Shown: piece by piece, positions 33,201-44,055 of the stretch | How the letters are laid out: each line of letters opens with the position of its first letter | Position numbering within the stretch: position 1 is the stretch's first letter | Program-made: the position numbers and the translations under genes | The notes under the pieces: model-generated | Database searches by the model: none | The model's input: the letters and a program-made list of their open reading frames with translations, nothing else | What the model was told of the DNA's origin: nothing | DNA from: Strigamia acuminata | Taxonomy: Eukaryota; Arthropoda; Chilopoda; Geophilomorpha; Linotaeniidae | Direction of reading: 5' to 3' | Assembly: GCA_949358305.1 (NCBI GenBank) | Contig: OX442314.1 | Location: forward strand, 38,413,211-38,477,210 | Length of the DNA: 64,000 bases

Positions 33201-35762
33201 AGGTCCAAAAATGAATTTGTAGGTCCAAAAATGAATTTGTAGGTCCAAAAATGAATTTGTAGGTCCAAAAATGAATTTGTAGGTCCAAAAATGAATTTGT
33301 AGGTCCAAAAAGGAATTTGTAGGTCCAAAAAGGAATTTGTAGGTCCAAAAAGGAATTTGTAGGTCCAAAAAGGAATTTGTAGGTCCAAAAAGGAATTTGT
33401 AGGTCCAAAAAGGAATTTGTAGGTCCAAAAAGGAATTTGTAGGTCCAAAAATGAATTTGTAGGTCCAAAAAGGAATTTGTAGGTCCAAAAATGAATTTGT
33501 AGGTCCAAAAATGAATTTGTAGGTCCAAAAATGAATTTGTAGGTCCAAAAATGAATTTGTAGGTCCAAAAATGAATTTGTAGGTCCAAAAATGAATTTGT
33601 AGGTCCAAAAATGAATTTGTAGGTCCAAAAATGAATTAGTAGGTCCAAAAATGAATTTGAAGGTCCAAAAATGAATTTGAAGGTCCAAAAATGAATTTGT
33701 AGGTCCAAAAATGAATTTGTAGGTCCAAAAATGAATTTGTAGGTCCAAAAATGAATTTGTAGGTCTAAAAATGAATTTGTAGGTCCAAAAATGAATTTGT
33801 AGGTCCAAAAATGAATTTGTAGGTCTAAAAATGAATTTGTAGGTCCAAAAATGAATTTGTAGGTCCAAAAATGAATTTGAAGGTCCAAAAATGAATTTGT
33901 AGGTCCAAAAATGAATTTGTAGGTCCAAAAATGAATTTGTAGGTCCAAAAATGAATTTGTAGGTCCAAAAATGAATTAGTAGGTCCAAAAATGAATTTGA
34001 AGGTCCAAAAATGAATTTGAAGGTCCAAAAATGAATTTGTAGGTCCAAAAATGAATTTGTAGGTCAGAAAAAGGAATTTGTAGGTCCAAAAATGAATTTG
34101 TAGGTCCAAAAAGGAATTTGTAGGTCCAAAAAGGAATTTGTAGGTCCAAAAAGGAATTTGTAGGTCCAAAAAGGAATTTGTAGGTCCAAAAAGGAATTTG
34201 TAGGTCCAAAAATGAATTTATAGGTCCAAAAAGGAATTTGTAGGTCCAAAAATGAATTTGTAGGTCTAAAAATGAATTTGTAGGTCCAAAAATAGGTCTG
34301 AAGATTTGATAACATTTTTTTAATCAATTATTTACTAACAAACTCTAGCATGACCCAACGATGTCGTTGCCATTATGGCTTCAGATTTCTTGGTGACTTT
34401 TGGCCCACCCTGTACAACTGAAAAAATGCATTTGAAAATTCATTCATATTTGATAAATAATGATATTGGGAATGCACTTCGTAATACATCGTACAAAATG
34501 TATTACAAAATTCATTCTCGTGAAACCAAATGCATTTATGCGCATTTAAATGTATTATAGGAACCTAATGGGTAGTACTATCTTTAAAAGTTGGATTATT
34601 CAACAGGTTATGATGAATTGGATGAAGGAATTTTTCACCACGTACGCAGACAAGCCAAAATTCGCATTTAGTTTTCATTCTGAATTAAGCCATGACAATT
34701 TAAATAAAATTGGATCAGCTGACGACGACCTCCAGCAAATGATCCACTTCCTGCAGTCTCAGGGACATTTAAATACCACGCTCCTTGTTATCATGAGTGA
34801 CCACGGACACAGGTATGTGAAATCGGTCGTTTGCACTACAACCAAATCTAACAATTTCTTCCTTATTTTTCAATTTCAGATTTTCTCAAGTTCGTGAGAC
34901 GCAACAAGGCAAACAAGAGGAACGGCTGCCTTTCTTTGCATTTGTTTTTCCACTTTGGTTCGAACAAAAGTACCCAATTGCCATGAAGAACTTCAAGCGA
35001 AACTCCGAACGCCTTACCACTCCATTCGATATTTATCCCACTTTGTACAACATCCTTCATTTCGAAGGACCGGGCAAAGGAAACGTCAAAGACCGCGGCA
35101 TCAGTTTGTTTAAAGAAGTAGAATGCGCTCAAACCGATTAAGCCCGCCGCTAACTTAATTTAATTTAATTTTCCAAAGGTTCCTTTAAGCCGCACTTGCA
35201 TGGATGCCAACGTAGAGCCACATTGGTGCGCCTGTCTCAATTGGAAACCCGTTGACGTAGGCGAGGAAATTGTGCAACGAGCAGCGGAGGCCGTCGTGCA
35301 GCACATTAATGACATCACCGATTTAGAAAGGGAGCTTTGCGAAATTCTCAAGTTGGATAAAATTGTGTGGGCTGGAAAATTTCTTCCGATCAAAGGTTGT
35401 TTTTTGTTGGTTTTTATTCAGTATTTACTGTACACCTATTACTTTATGAAACAATAGATAAATAGACTTTTCTTCTTTCAGGTTTACTTCAGTTTAGAAA
35501 GAATGCCGATTACGATGGCTTCGTAGCCGATATGTCTGATCGGACAACAGTTAGCATCGAGTTGTACCAAGTTCAAATCCACACTCAACCCGGAGAAGGG
35601 CATTTCGAAGCGTCGTTGAAATACGATGTATCGACCAAAACTTTCAGTATTAGAACGTCGGACATTAGTCGATTGAACAAATACGGACGAGCGGCGGAAT
35701 GCGTCGAAGAGACGCAGGAGCAGTTACGCAAATACTGCTATTGCAAGACCCAAATGACTTGA
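30284..35762 (+). CDS. DUF229 sulfatase-fold membrane protein, 5 coding exons
   Basis: Exons: 30284-31306, 34607-34812, 34880-35117, 35179-35395, 35482-35762. Sum 1965 nt, 654 residues. Introns 2-4 are 61-86 nt; the first is 3300 nt because of repeats. All are GT-AG. The protein has an N-terminal signal anchor (~residues 8-28) and a lumenal DUF229 domain with an alkaline-phosphatase/sulfatase-like fold. Visible signatures are LNVLIWGHDSLSRMTFMR, SELSHDNLN, IMSDHGHR, ETQQGKQEERLPFFAFVFP and EPHWCACLNW. The DSLS and SDHGHR elements correspond to the metal-binding parts of this fold. The substrate is unknown; the family is widespread in nematodes and arthropods. The ATG at 30284 fits the membrane anchor; the 5' end of the frame is preceded by an acceptor-like TTTCGCAG, so an upstream non-coding exon is possible. 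Confidence 0.92.
31494..31735 (+). repeat. Direct repeat D, left copy (intron 1)
   Basis: About 240 bp starting AAACTCGAGCATGACCCAACG and ending near AACCTAATGGGCAG. It is repeated at 34340-34586 with scattered changes and small indels. The two copies bracket both tandem arrays in intron 1. Confidence 0.85.
31767..32035. repeat. GC-rich 17-bp minisatellite
   Basis: About 15 imperfect copies of GGTGCCGGGCGGAGAAG. GC content contrasts sharply with the AT-rich intron around it. The ORFs here on both strands are by-products of the 17-bp period and absence of stops, not genes. Confidence 0.9.
32141..34295. repeat. 20-bp satellite array, ~108 units, in intron 1 of the DUF229 gene
   Basis: The unit is AGGTCCAAAAATGAATTTGT, with variants AAGGAA (for AATGAA), TTTGA and TTAGT ends. 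Blocks recur: seven AAGGAA units, one AATGAA, one AAGGAA at 32761-32940 and again 540 bp later at 33301-33480, with a shorter version near 34100-34240. That is higher-order structure from unequal exchange. Because 20 is not a multiple of 3 and the minus strand of the unit has no stop, all three minus frames stay open for hundreds of codons. These large ORFs should not be annotated as proteins. One frame-shifting unit (extra base) is near 34065. Confidence 0.97.
34340..34586 (+). repeat. Direct repeat D, right copy (intron 1)
   Basis: Second copy of 31494-31735. It ends about 20 bp before the acceptor of exon 2 (exon starts 34607). Confidence 0.85.
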
Positions 35763-37120
35763 AATTGAAAATCCTACCATAAGCTTCTAAGTATATTTTT
35801 ATAATTTTGTATTTAATATAAAAAAGGGCATGTCATCTAGCGCGACAAGAGCAACAACGACCTCAATCTACACCGATACTGCGGCTTCCGTATCTGTATT
35901 TTGTATTATCAATTTTTCTTAACCTTACCAATTTTGTATATAAAAACTTCATCGAAATTAATTTTAGGAATTGACATGCCGATGTTTATTGCTTAGACTC
36001 CTAGACGGAGTGAGACGCTTATGCATCTTTGGCACCACTGACGGGAAGTGTACGCGCCACATGCAACCCAAGGGCTATAGAAAGGAACTACTTTCGCTTG
36101 TGGGTTCACACACTCCACAGTATGGAATAATTAGGCTGGATTTTTCTTTACTTTTAAGGTCAGACAGAGTATAGATCAGGAGTCGCAGGCACTTCACGCC
36201 ATACTCAAGCGGTTATAGCTCGTCAACAGAAGTTATTGGAGCGAATGATGGCACGAAATAAATAATGGAAATAATTGAGTACATTGGAACCTAGTACATC
36301 GAACCTAGTACATTGGAACCTAGTACATTGGAGGCTAAAAAATTATACACAACATTTTATTGTTTATGTTGCATGACAAATTATTAGAGTAAACATACAA
36401 TTGTATACTGGGGAGGACTGTTGTGTTTTATGAGCAACCTTTAAATTGAAAAAAACAATGTTAGAGTTATGCAAATTAGTTAAACTGTTGTGTAAATTAA
36501 GTATGTGACCTGAGTAACTAGGTAAATAAACAGAGAATGATAAGGCCGACATTTTGCATAGACTTCTTTTAATAAGATGATATGAATACGTGAGAAATGG
36601 CCACCTCGTCCTGTCAGCAGCCTTGCCAGTGGGTTTGCCTTTGTTTTTGCAGTCGCGCGCAAAGCTAGCAACCGCTACCAAAAGGTGCAATCGCGTGATC
36701 TTTTAGGAGATTGGACGTGGGGGGGGGGGGGGGGGCGGAATCTTTCTTCAGGACCTCTGTCTGCTTCCCGCTAAAAGTCGCTACAGTTTTACTCGCCGAA
36801 CCTTTCAACCACTTTTTAAGTCTGCTGCCTTGGGCTGCGTCAAAGTTTGTGGCGCGTGCCAATGAGGGATGATAATCTCACTTGGCAGGTCTCGAAACCT
36901 TTCCTTAGCTAAAGCAGCGGCTGCAAACCGTGTATGTGGGCGTCGCAGACCCTGCCAGGAGTGATCCCAGGCTAGAGTATTTGCCGCCATGTTACACGTT
37001 TCTTTGGTCATTGCCGCCAGAGCATAATTAATTTTAACCTTGTCGGCGATGGTAAGCCTGCTATTTTTGCGGACTTAAAACAGTGAAATTGCGGGCGGAA
37101 AGCGGCATTAAAAAACGGCA
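35763..37120. other. Intergenic; 3' flank of DUF229 gene, short repeats, poly-G run
   Basis: No convincing gene. Holds about four copies of a 15-bp unit (TTGGAACCTAGTACA) near 36280-36340 and a 17-G run at 36719-36735. The minus ORFs 36665-37011 have no motif and cross the poly-G, so I do not call them. Confidence 0.45.
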
Positions 37121-37446
37121 TTTTGCGGACTTATTGCGGGCTCATCCAGGAAGTTTTTGACCAAAATTATGCGGACTTATTGCGGGCTCATCCAGGAAGT
37201 TTTTGACCAAAATTTCAAGGTTTTCAACGAAATTTGAAGTTTTTAAAGGAAATTTGAAGTTTTTAAAGGAACGTTAAAGTTTTTAAAGGAAATTTGAAGT
37301 TTTTAAAGAAAATTTGAAGTTTTTAAAGGAAATTTGAAGTTTTTAAAGGAAATTTGAAGTTTTTAAAGGAAATTTGAAGTTTTTAAAGGAAATTTAAAGT
37401 TTTTAAAGGAAATTTGAAGTTTTTAAAGAAAATTTGAAGTTTTTAA
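37108..37446. repeat. Second 20-bp tandem array plus a 47-bp duplication
   Basis: A ~47-bp unit with GCGGGCTCATCCAGGAAG occurs twice (about 37108-37210). From 37221 to 37446 about eleven copies of AAATTTGAAGTTTTTAAAGG follow with few changes. The period equals that of the intronic satellite, but the unit sequence differs. Confidence 0.9.
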
Positions 37447-37659
37447 AGGGAAGTTTCTGCTGGCAGGTCAACGCCAAGATACATGGCTAAGTCTGTGGCG
37501 AGAGGAGGGTTAGTCCAACGCCTTACTTTTTGGACGGACCCAGCCGGTATCAATTGTGGGCTAACCGCCTGCTTTCTGGTGGTCAAGAACGAGTCTGACT
37601 GTGAGTTTTCAGAGGTCGAGGTTACGCTTCCCGTGTCCATCCCCTCTGTCAACTCCGAG

Positions 37660-38394
37660 TAAATGCAATCGACGACATAAATAAAACAAGGTTGTCTTGT
37701 GTGTGCCCATTCAGGATTTCATCTCCAATGATGATTATACAGGCTGTGGAACGTTATTCGAGTGATGACTTAGAAGAAAATTGAGAAAATAGGGGCATTT
37801 CAATCATATTATTCAAAGTAGTGGATGAACATGCTGAATCTGGTTTCGGGGATTACGGATGGCAATCATTCGCACATCAACTCCGAGTAAATGCTTCAGG
37901 GTTTCATCTCAGATTTCACCGCAGTGAAGTTTGTCCACGTTCTTTAAAATCAACCATTTTTGTGTACCGGTAATAATTTTTTTGCAATCTGATTTTTTTG
38001 GTTGTGTTTGTTGGGTCAAAAATTGATCCGAAAATTACCAAAAACGCTCGGAAATGGTCAAAACGACCCAAAACTATCAATTTCTAAAAAAAATGGTCGA
38101 AAACGTGCCAAAATTCGTGTAAAACGACTGATCACGACACCACTGTGGGTGGAAATGGCAAGTTATTTTGACTGACAAGTGAGTGAATCGTTATCCATGT
38201 GTAGTTCTTAGCAGTTGTGTGAGTTTTAACCTTCAGTTCTAGGAGATATTGATTGATTACACCGAGAACACATTTAGATTTAAGTTAAACTGGTTTATTA
38301 AAATGAAAATGAAAGCAATAGCTAACTAGACCTAATATTATTCCAATTTATTTTAAAGCATTCCCTAAACCCTCAGTGCAGTGCTCAATGTTTT
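37660..38394. other. Intergenic spacer
   Basis: No gene supported. Contains the likely 3' UTR of the LRR gene at its right end (minus strand). Confidence 0.4.
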
Positions 38395-39639
38395 TCAGTT
38401 GAACTTCAAATCCAAGTTACTTTTTTTTATTAGCAATCTGATTGATAATCTGAATGCATGATTGTTGATTCTATCTTCACGGAAATCGCAGGAAAGCTCA
38501 TTTAAAGGGCTTTGAATTTGTATTAATTTCTTAATTAATCTTAAACTAATCGAATAACATCCACAAAATTTTAAACTTTTGAGATTTGGCATTGCGACTT
38601 GTGTGATCAAGTCGTCAGTTAGTGATTGGCAACAACTCAATTCTAGGTCTTCAATATTGCGACAGCTTAATAACATCCGCAAAGGTAATTCAGGAATATT
38701 TTTTAGAACCAATTTGTGTACATTTTCGAATAGAAAATGTGACGAATTTTGTAAATATTTATAATTGTTCGATTCATCACTAAAGGAACAATTTGTCAAT
38801 GATAAGCTCTGTAACATAGGACAGCAGGAATCAATATCTCTAATATTTACATGTGTGATGGAATCAAGGTGTAAGCCAATTAATTTCTTAGTCAATGATT
38901 TGGCAATGTACGTACTAAAACTGAGATCAGATAGCCACGACCCAATACCAAATATGCGCAAATTTGGAAACATAACGGTGGCATCGATCACATCACATTC
39001 TTGGGAAAAATTCATTGCTGCCTGCTCGAGCGAATAAGTCAATGTTGGATTTGAATTAAGTTCGCGTTTTAAAAGAGGTAACAACTTTGGCCACCTAGAA
39101 TATTTCAATACCTTGAGACAGGATAGATTCCTCAGAATAAGTAAGCATACATCGGGTGCTATGTTCAAATATCGTATGTCCAAATACTGTAATTGTAGAC
39201 AGTGCGTAGCGATTGCAGCTACAACTTCATCCGTGCACCATCTGTGTCTCTGTAAATCAAGATAGCGAATTTGCGGTAATTGTTGCACCATCTTAATTAC
39301 ACATTCGGGTTGAATTTCTTCACGTACGTCGCGATTGAACACTACGACTAATTTTGTAAGATTTTTACCAACCTGGGCCAGTTTATCGAAAAGTTCGCTT
39401 CGAGGCAGATCAAACATAGACATGCAACTTAATTCTCTCGTACCAGAATGAATAAAAATGTTAGAATGTAGAAGACGGTTCAGCTCATTCGATTTGTTTT
39501 CCTCTTGAAGAAAAGCCAAGGTCTCTGCAATGAGAATGTTTGGAAGACTCGGTAAAGTAGAGTGAATTGTGTCATAGTATCTAGATATCGTTTTAAAACA
39601 CAATGTTTTCAAAGTCGGTACTGATTTCCACAGAGGCAT
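38395..39639 (-). CDS. Leucine-rich-repeat protein, AMN1/F-box-LRR-like
   Basis: A single-exon frame of 414 residues from the ATG at 39639; an alternative TTG start five codons upstream is unlikely. It carries degenerate cysteine-containing LRRs of the F-box/AMN1 type: IRYLDLQRHRWCTDEVVAAIA, LQYLDIRYLNIAPDVCLLIL, MLQSLSLTNCSFSDE, IEDLELSCCQSLTDDLI, LKSLKFCGCYSISLRLI. An F-box is not obvious at the N-terminus, although it may be diverged. Proteins of this build usually select substrates for SCF ubiquitin ligases. The ORF is intact with ordinary base composition. Function is inferred only from repeats. Confidence 0.75.
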   Translation of the reverse strand: MPLWKSVPTLKTLCFKTISRYYDTIHSTLPSLPNILIAETLAFLQEENKSNELNRLLHSNIFIHSGTRELSCMSMFDLPRSELFDKLAQVGKNLTKLVVVFNRDVREEIQPECVIKMVQQLPQIRYLDLQRHRWCTDEVVAAIATHCLQLQYLDIRYLNIAPDVCLLILRNLSCLKVLKYSRWPKLLPLLKRELNSNPTLTYSLEQAAMNFSQECDVIDATVMFPNLRIFGIGSWLSDLSFSTYIAKSLTKKLIGLHLDSITHVNIRDIDSCCPMLQSLSLTNCSFSDESNNYKYLQNSSHFLFENVHKLVLKNIPELPLRMLLSCRNIEDLELSCCQSLTDDLITQVAMPNLKSLKFCGCYSISLRLIKKLIQIQSPLNELSCDFREDRINNHAFRLSIRLLIKKSNLDLKFN

Positions 39640-40496
39640 AGTGAGAACAGGCAAAAGAATGATTAAGGAATATTTACACCAGATCTTTTATACAAACGTC
39701 TGCGTGTACACGCAGCATATACGTTCTTCATCGTCGATTACGTTTCGTGCACGTGCAGTAATAGTTTGTGATATTTGTGATATTTTTGTGATTTTTTGTG
39801 TTCAGTTCCATTGCTAATTTTAATTTATAATCGGTAAGGTGTCATGGAAATTAGCAGTAAAATCCGATATATGTTTGTACTTTATTATTTACGTATAAAC
39901 TCCCTTTGAAACTGACAGAACTTGTCAGTGCTCTCATAATCGTATCTTCTGAAATAAAAGTTATATTTTTGATCTGAGAAAACACCAAGTGGGAGCTTTG
40001 TAACCCCATTTGCTTGATTATTGTGTGTAAAATTGGTTAGCAGTTTAAGAAAGGAGAATTAATACAAGACTTTCAGAGACGTTTTGACAAACCAGTTTGA
40101 ATTTTGAACGATTATGTTCTTTGAAAAATTATCTTTTATTTTTTCTATAAATACGTCAAAATTTTTACCTTACAAGAATAAACAATACCACTGTTTTGTT
40201 TTCGTTTTATTTTAATAAATTATACATGTAAACAATATATATTTAAAAAAAAAATTACTATTTAAAAGAAATTTCTATATATAAATATAAAAATAGCTGC
40301 AGATGTTCTCCAATTGGCTGAGAAAATGGTTACAAATGGCGAGTTCGGTTGATCGGATTTATCTTAATGCAAACACAAGGAGACCAAATGCGAGCAGTAG
40401 GATCACGTTCCATCTGATAACGTAATTAAATTAAATTAACTTTTATTTAGAGCGCCATATTTAAATAAAGATGGCGCCGCACACACGAGGATTCAG
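39640..40496. other. Intergenic spacer
   Basis: AT-rich, without coding ORFs. Likely promoter of the LRR gene on the left and 3' UTR of the charged-protein gene on the right. Confidence 0.4.
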
Positions 40497-42072
40497 TCAC
40501 CTTATTTTATCTTCTTCTAAAGTTCCGCCTGAAATCAGTGGTGAACCCTTTTCCAGTCTCTTGTGCTGCCTTTCACTCTCCCCAAGTCCCGGCAGTTCTT
40601 TCTCCGTTTCTGGACCCACTTCTTCTTCCATTTCGATTCCCCCCATTTTTTCCTGTTCTTTTTCGTGTTCCAGCACCTCCGTTTCGGCCTCCATCGTTTT
40701 GGTTTGTCTGTGATCCCGATCCGCTTCCTCCGCATACTCCGCTGCTTCCCTCACTGCATCTTCATCCGAAACTTCCGGCAACTTTCTGTGCACTCTTCTC
40801 GCGCCACGCAAATCGCTAATTGGTGGCGTCTTCACTTTCTCCGAGTTGATCTTTTGTCCACGTGTTTTCGGATGAGGATAAACGTTATTTATGTACACCC
40901 AACGTCTCCGTTCTGCAGTCTTTGCACCGTTTTCGCTTTCCCGATTAATGTCACTGTCCCTTTCCGACTCTGGGCGACCCCACTCTCTCCTACGCATCTT
41001 TCTATTTCCAGTATTCTTCTGACTCTCCGACGAGAAGCGTGCACACAATTCAGAATGTCTTTTATTGCCATCGTCCGCGAGCTCGGTTTTATCTCCAACG
41101 CTTTTCTGTTCGTTGCCATAGTCGTCGGTCTTGAATCCTTTATTCATATACGAACTCGCTTCCTGTACATTATCCGTGTCCGAACCTTCTTCTGCAGTCG
41201 CCCAACGATTCCCTTCGACTTGCGCTTCTTCACTTTGCCGCCGCAGTCTCTTGGAATCACCGCCGTCCGTAATTTCTCTCCTTTTACGCCGTTTCCGAAA
41301 ATAGTCTCTCGCAAAACCTTGTCTACTATTCACTCCACCTTTAACTAAACCAGCATTTCCTTTATTACCAACAACCGCAAAATTCGTCCGTGCTCTTTTT
41401 CCTCCTTCTTCAGCCCTAATAATAACAAAACAATAAAGTTACGAGTAACACTAAAACTAAAAAATCGCCAATACCTACTTTTCCTTCTTCCTTCTCCTTC
41501 TCAACGTCCCCACATTTTCTCCAGTCCTTTTCCGCCTACGAAACGAATCTTGAATCGTTTCTTCGCCGCTAAGAAACGTTTCCGACTCGATGTTTCTCCT
41601 ATGGCCGCGATTAGTTCCTAATTTGCCATCCTCTTCGCCATCTCTAAACCTTCTTTTCCGTCCGCCAAACCCTTCATTGCCTTCTTCACTCAAATATTCT
41701 TCCTGGTCATTCAATGTGTATTTTCTCATCTCTTGGTCACTTGGAAACCTTTTTTGTTGCCTTCGATTACGTCCACAGCGAATTTCAAGCTCTTTTTGTG
41801 CGATTATGTTTTCATCTTTTCCTTTTTCTTTCGTGCGATATTCGTCCGATTCAATTGATCTGTGATAGGGAGCTGTTCGTCGTTCGTTGTGACGATGTTT
41901 TGACGGGTGAAACGATCTTCTCTTTTGAGTTTTAGCTAATGGTCGAGACCGAAACGACCTCTTATTTGAGAGTTCATCTTCCAAATTGAGTTGGGACAAA
42001 TCGGATCTGATCTTCCTCGGTGATTTCATGTAGGAGTTCTCCCTCCAAAGAGATTCGCGATCATTTTCAAAC
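40497..42072 (-). CDS. Charged Arg/Glu/Ser-rich protein, at least 2 exons (5' end unresolved)
   Basis: Exon 42072-41479 begins at an acceptor (…TTAAAAACAG|G) and exon 41415-40497 ends at TGA. The intron, 41478-41416 (63 nt), runs GTAGGT…TATTATTAG. Joining keeps the frame (KK|AEEGGKRART). About 500 residues are visible, almost all low complexity: SR/RR-rich (SFRSRPLAKTQKRRSF, RRRKRTGENVGTLRRRRKK), then acidic/basic blocks ending in a Glu-rich tail. No folded domain is recognised. One or more upstream exons must exist because the first codon is split; the in-frame ATG at 42029 could also serve as a start. Composition suggests a nuclear RNA- or chromatin-associated protein. The plus-strand ORFs here are shadows. 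Confidence 0.6.
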
Positions 42073-42663
42073 CTGTTTTTAATTGATTAATTAATTACTG
42101 CGATTTCTTTAACATTCTGGTCACTTTTATTGATGGTTTTGTGTACCGATCTAAGTGCAGTGATGGTTGACACAAGGATGTAAGGGTTAAGATGCGAAGG
42201 TATACCAAACACCGCATTTATAACTCAGCCATGGAATGTATAAAATGAAGAAATTGTTTAAAAAAAAGCGCGTGAATGATTTGTTTGTTACGATTTGGTG
42301 GCGTCGGGGCAATGAAGTGAGCCAATTTGACACATTATTTCAGTTTGATGAATCAGTATACGCATTTTTTGTCAAGAAACGGAGAGTAAATGAAAGAAAT
42401 CTCGTATTTTCCGCTGCAGTAAAAAAAGATTTTCTAGTAACTTTTAATTTTTTTTATGCAACACATTTTAACAAAAAAAAAATAAAAAATAATTACGGAG
42501 TATAATATATTACGCTATAACAGCTTTGTTTGGCATTAAGACATAAAATACTGATGACACAACATGAAATAAATCATTAAAAAGAAAATGAAACGTGGGC
42601 AATGCTTGAATGTTCCGTCCCATGTTGCACTTTCTATGATAAATATTTCAAAATTTTTATTTT
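42073..42663. other. Spacer between charged-protein and ariadne genes
   Basis: AT-rich; no gene supported. Could hold the missing 5' exon of the minus-strand charged protein, which I cannot pin down. Confidence 0.35.
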
Positions 42664-44055
42664 TTATTCACTGCAAATTCTTTTCGGTTCCGGCTCGTCG
42701 GCATCTGCTTCCGCTTTGCGTTTCACAGAACCCACTAAATCCCATCCACCGAATTCCGCCAACAGAATCGCGCGCATCTTCTCACAGGCCGACATTCGAG
42801 CTTCCATCTTGGCTCTACTTTGAACATTTTCAACCCTCTCGATTTCCCACGACAAATTCTCGATCACAGCTTCCAGCTGCCCTTGCTGATACTCAAACAA
42901 CACCTTACGAACTCCACACTCCATGTAATAAGCGTACACATAAGCGTACTTCAACGTGTATCGACATCTCCTTAGCAGCGCAGCAGCGTCGAACAAATAC
43001 TGCCAATCGATCCACGAGCCTTCGCCATTCATCACCTTCTGCTCACTCCTAACTCTGATCTTCTCCAGCGTTTCCTCCTCCAAAGCGATACTCTGCTCGT
43101 GATTCTTCCATCTGTCGAAATAGAATTCGAATCTTTTCGTCGCCGCTCGCACCTCTTGCTGCGACTTGAGCACGACGTTCGGATCGGCGTTATACGTGCT
43201 GCACTGGTAATAAGCCGTCCCATGCGTCTTCCAATCTCCCAAACACATCCAGCAGAAGTTGAATTTGCACTGACTGCAGTACATGTGATTGCAGCCGCCG
43301 TTCTTCTCGATCACGTGGTAGCAGTTGGGACAATCTTTCGTATTTTCCAGCAAATAATTAGCGAGTTCCGAAGACTCCTCTAATTTTCCCCGCCACTTTT
43401 TAATGGTCACGCAGTCCGTCGGCGCGTGGTAATCGGACGCGCACTTGAAGCAGAAAACACTGTTGCATTCGCTGCACGTCACGCGCCCACTTTTCGGTTG
43501 TTCCGCGCGGATTATTACGCTGCAGTTCGGCCCGGGACAAAAGCGCAGTTGCGGGTTCGACCGGACGCAATCGCGCAACCGGAATTGATTGTATTTAACT
43601 TTGAGGTCCGATTTTGTTAGAATGTCCAAGGCGAAATGTTCGGGCACGAGGATGTTGCAGCCGGTCTCCATGCATTCGATTTCAGTGGAAACGCCTTGGC
43701 TGAGTTGTGTCTCGAAATGCAACAGCCAGCAAGTGACGCAAAACAAATGTCGGCATTGCAGGTGCCGAAATTTCTCCCAGTCTTCCGATTCGAAGCATAC
43801 GGAACACGTCGGCGCGTGTCTGATGTTGTCGATAGCGGATTTTTTGCTCGTGCGGAGTCCGACTTTGGCGATGGGCGAGACGACGTGGATTTTGTCGTTT
43901 AGCATTTTCTTCACTTGGTCGGTGGTTAAACATTGGAAGTCGAAGTGCTCGACATCCACAACGTGGTTTATTTCGTCCTGGGATTCGGTGAAACTCGTGT
44001 TGTAATAGTCATCGCATTCGTAGTCAGATTCAGTGCAAGATTCGTCTGAAGTCAT
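42664..44055 (-). CDS. ari-2: Ariadne-2-type RBR E3 ubiquitin ligase (ARIH2)
   Basis: A 463-residue, intronless frame with a clear ATG. RING1 is at about 84-135 (CSVCFESEDWEKFRHLQCRHLFCVTCW), IBR at about 150-215 (FCPGPNC…CSECNSVFCFKC) and RING2 at about 242-271 (CPNCYHVIEKNGGCNHMYC…FCWMC). The Cys of GGCNH (residue 255) is the expected thioester-forming catalytic residue. An Ariadne domain follows (FYFDRWKNHEQS, WIDWQYLFDAAALLRRCRYTLKYAYVYAYYMECG, FEYQQGQLEAVIENLSWEIER), close to ARIH2 rather than ARIH1. The enzyme receives ubiquitin from an E2 (UbcH7 type) and is activated by neddylated cullin-5 in animals. The acidic N-terminus is typical. Residues 440-463 hold a basic patch. The absence of introns may mean a retrocopy or lineage-specific intron loss. 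Confidence 0.95.
   Translation of the reverse strand: MTSDESCTESDYECDDYYNTSFTESQDEINHVVDVEHFDFQCLTTDQVKKMLNDKIHVVSPIAKVGLRTSKKSAIDNIRHAPTCSVCFESEDWEKFRHLQCRHLFCVTCWLLHFETQLSQGVSTEIECMETGCNILVPEHFALDILTKSDLKVKYNQFRLRDCVRSNPQLRFCPGPNCSVIIRAEQPKSGRVTCSECNSVFCFKCASDYHAPTDCVTIKKWRGKLEESSELANYLLENTKDCPNCYHVIEKNGGCNHMYCSQCKFNFCWMCLGDWKTHGTAYYQCSTYNADPNVVLKSQQEVRAATKRFEFYFDRWKNHEQSIALEEETLEKIRVRSEQKVMNGEGSWIDWQYLFDAAALLRRCRYTLKYAYVYAYYMECGVRKVLFEYQQGQLEAVIENLSWEIERVENVQSRAKMEARMSACEKMRAILLAEFGGWDLVGSVKRKAEADADEPEPKRICSE

Noticed and set aside
32042-34327. Very long minus-strand ORFs (up to 470 codons) with a Phe/Trp-rich 20-residue periodicity
   Set aside because: They arise from a 20-bp tandem repeat without stops on that strand. 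All three frames are open, there is no initiator context, and the array lies in an intron.
36665-37011. Two small minus-strand ORFs next to a poly-G run
   Set aside because: No motif, no conserved composition, and the Pro run comes from the homopolymer.
40471-41935. Several plus-strand ORFs (up to 261 codons) over the charged-protein gene
   Set aside because: Shadows of the Arg/Glu-rich minus-strand exons, which have coherent splice sites.
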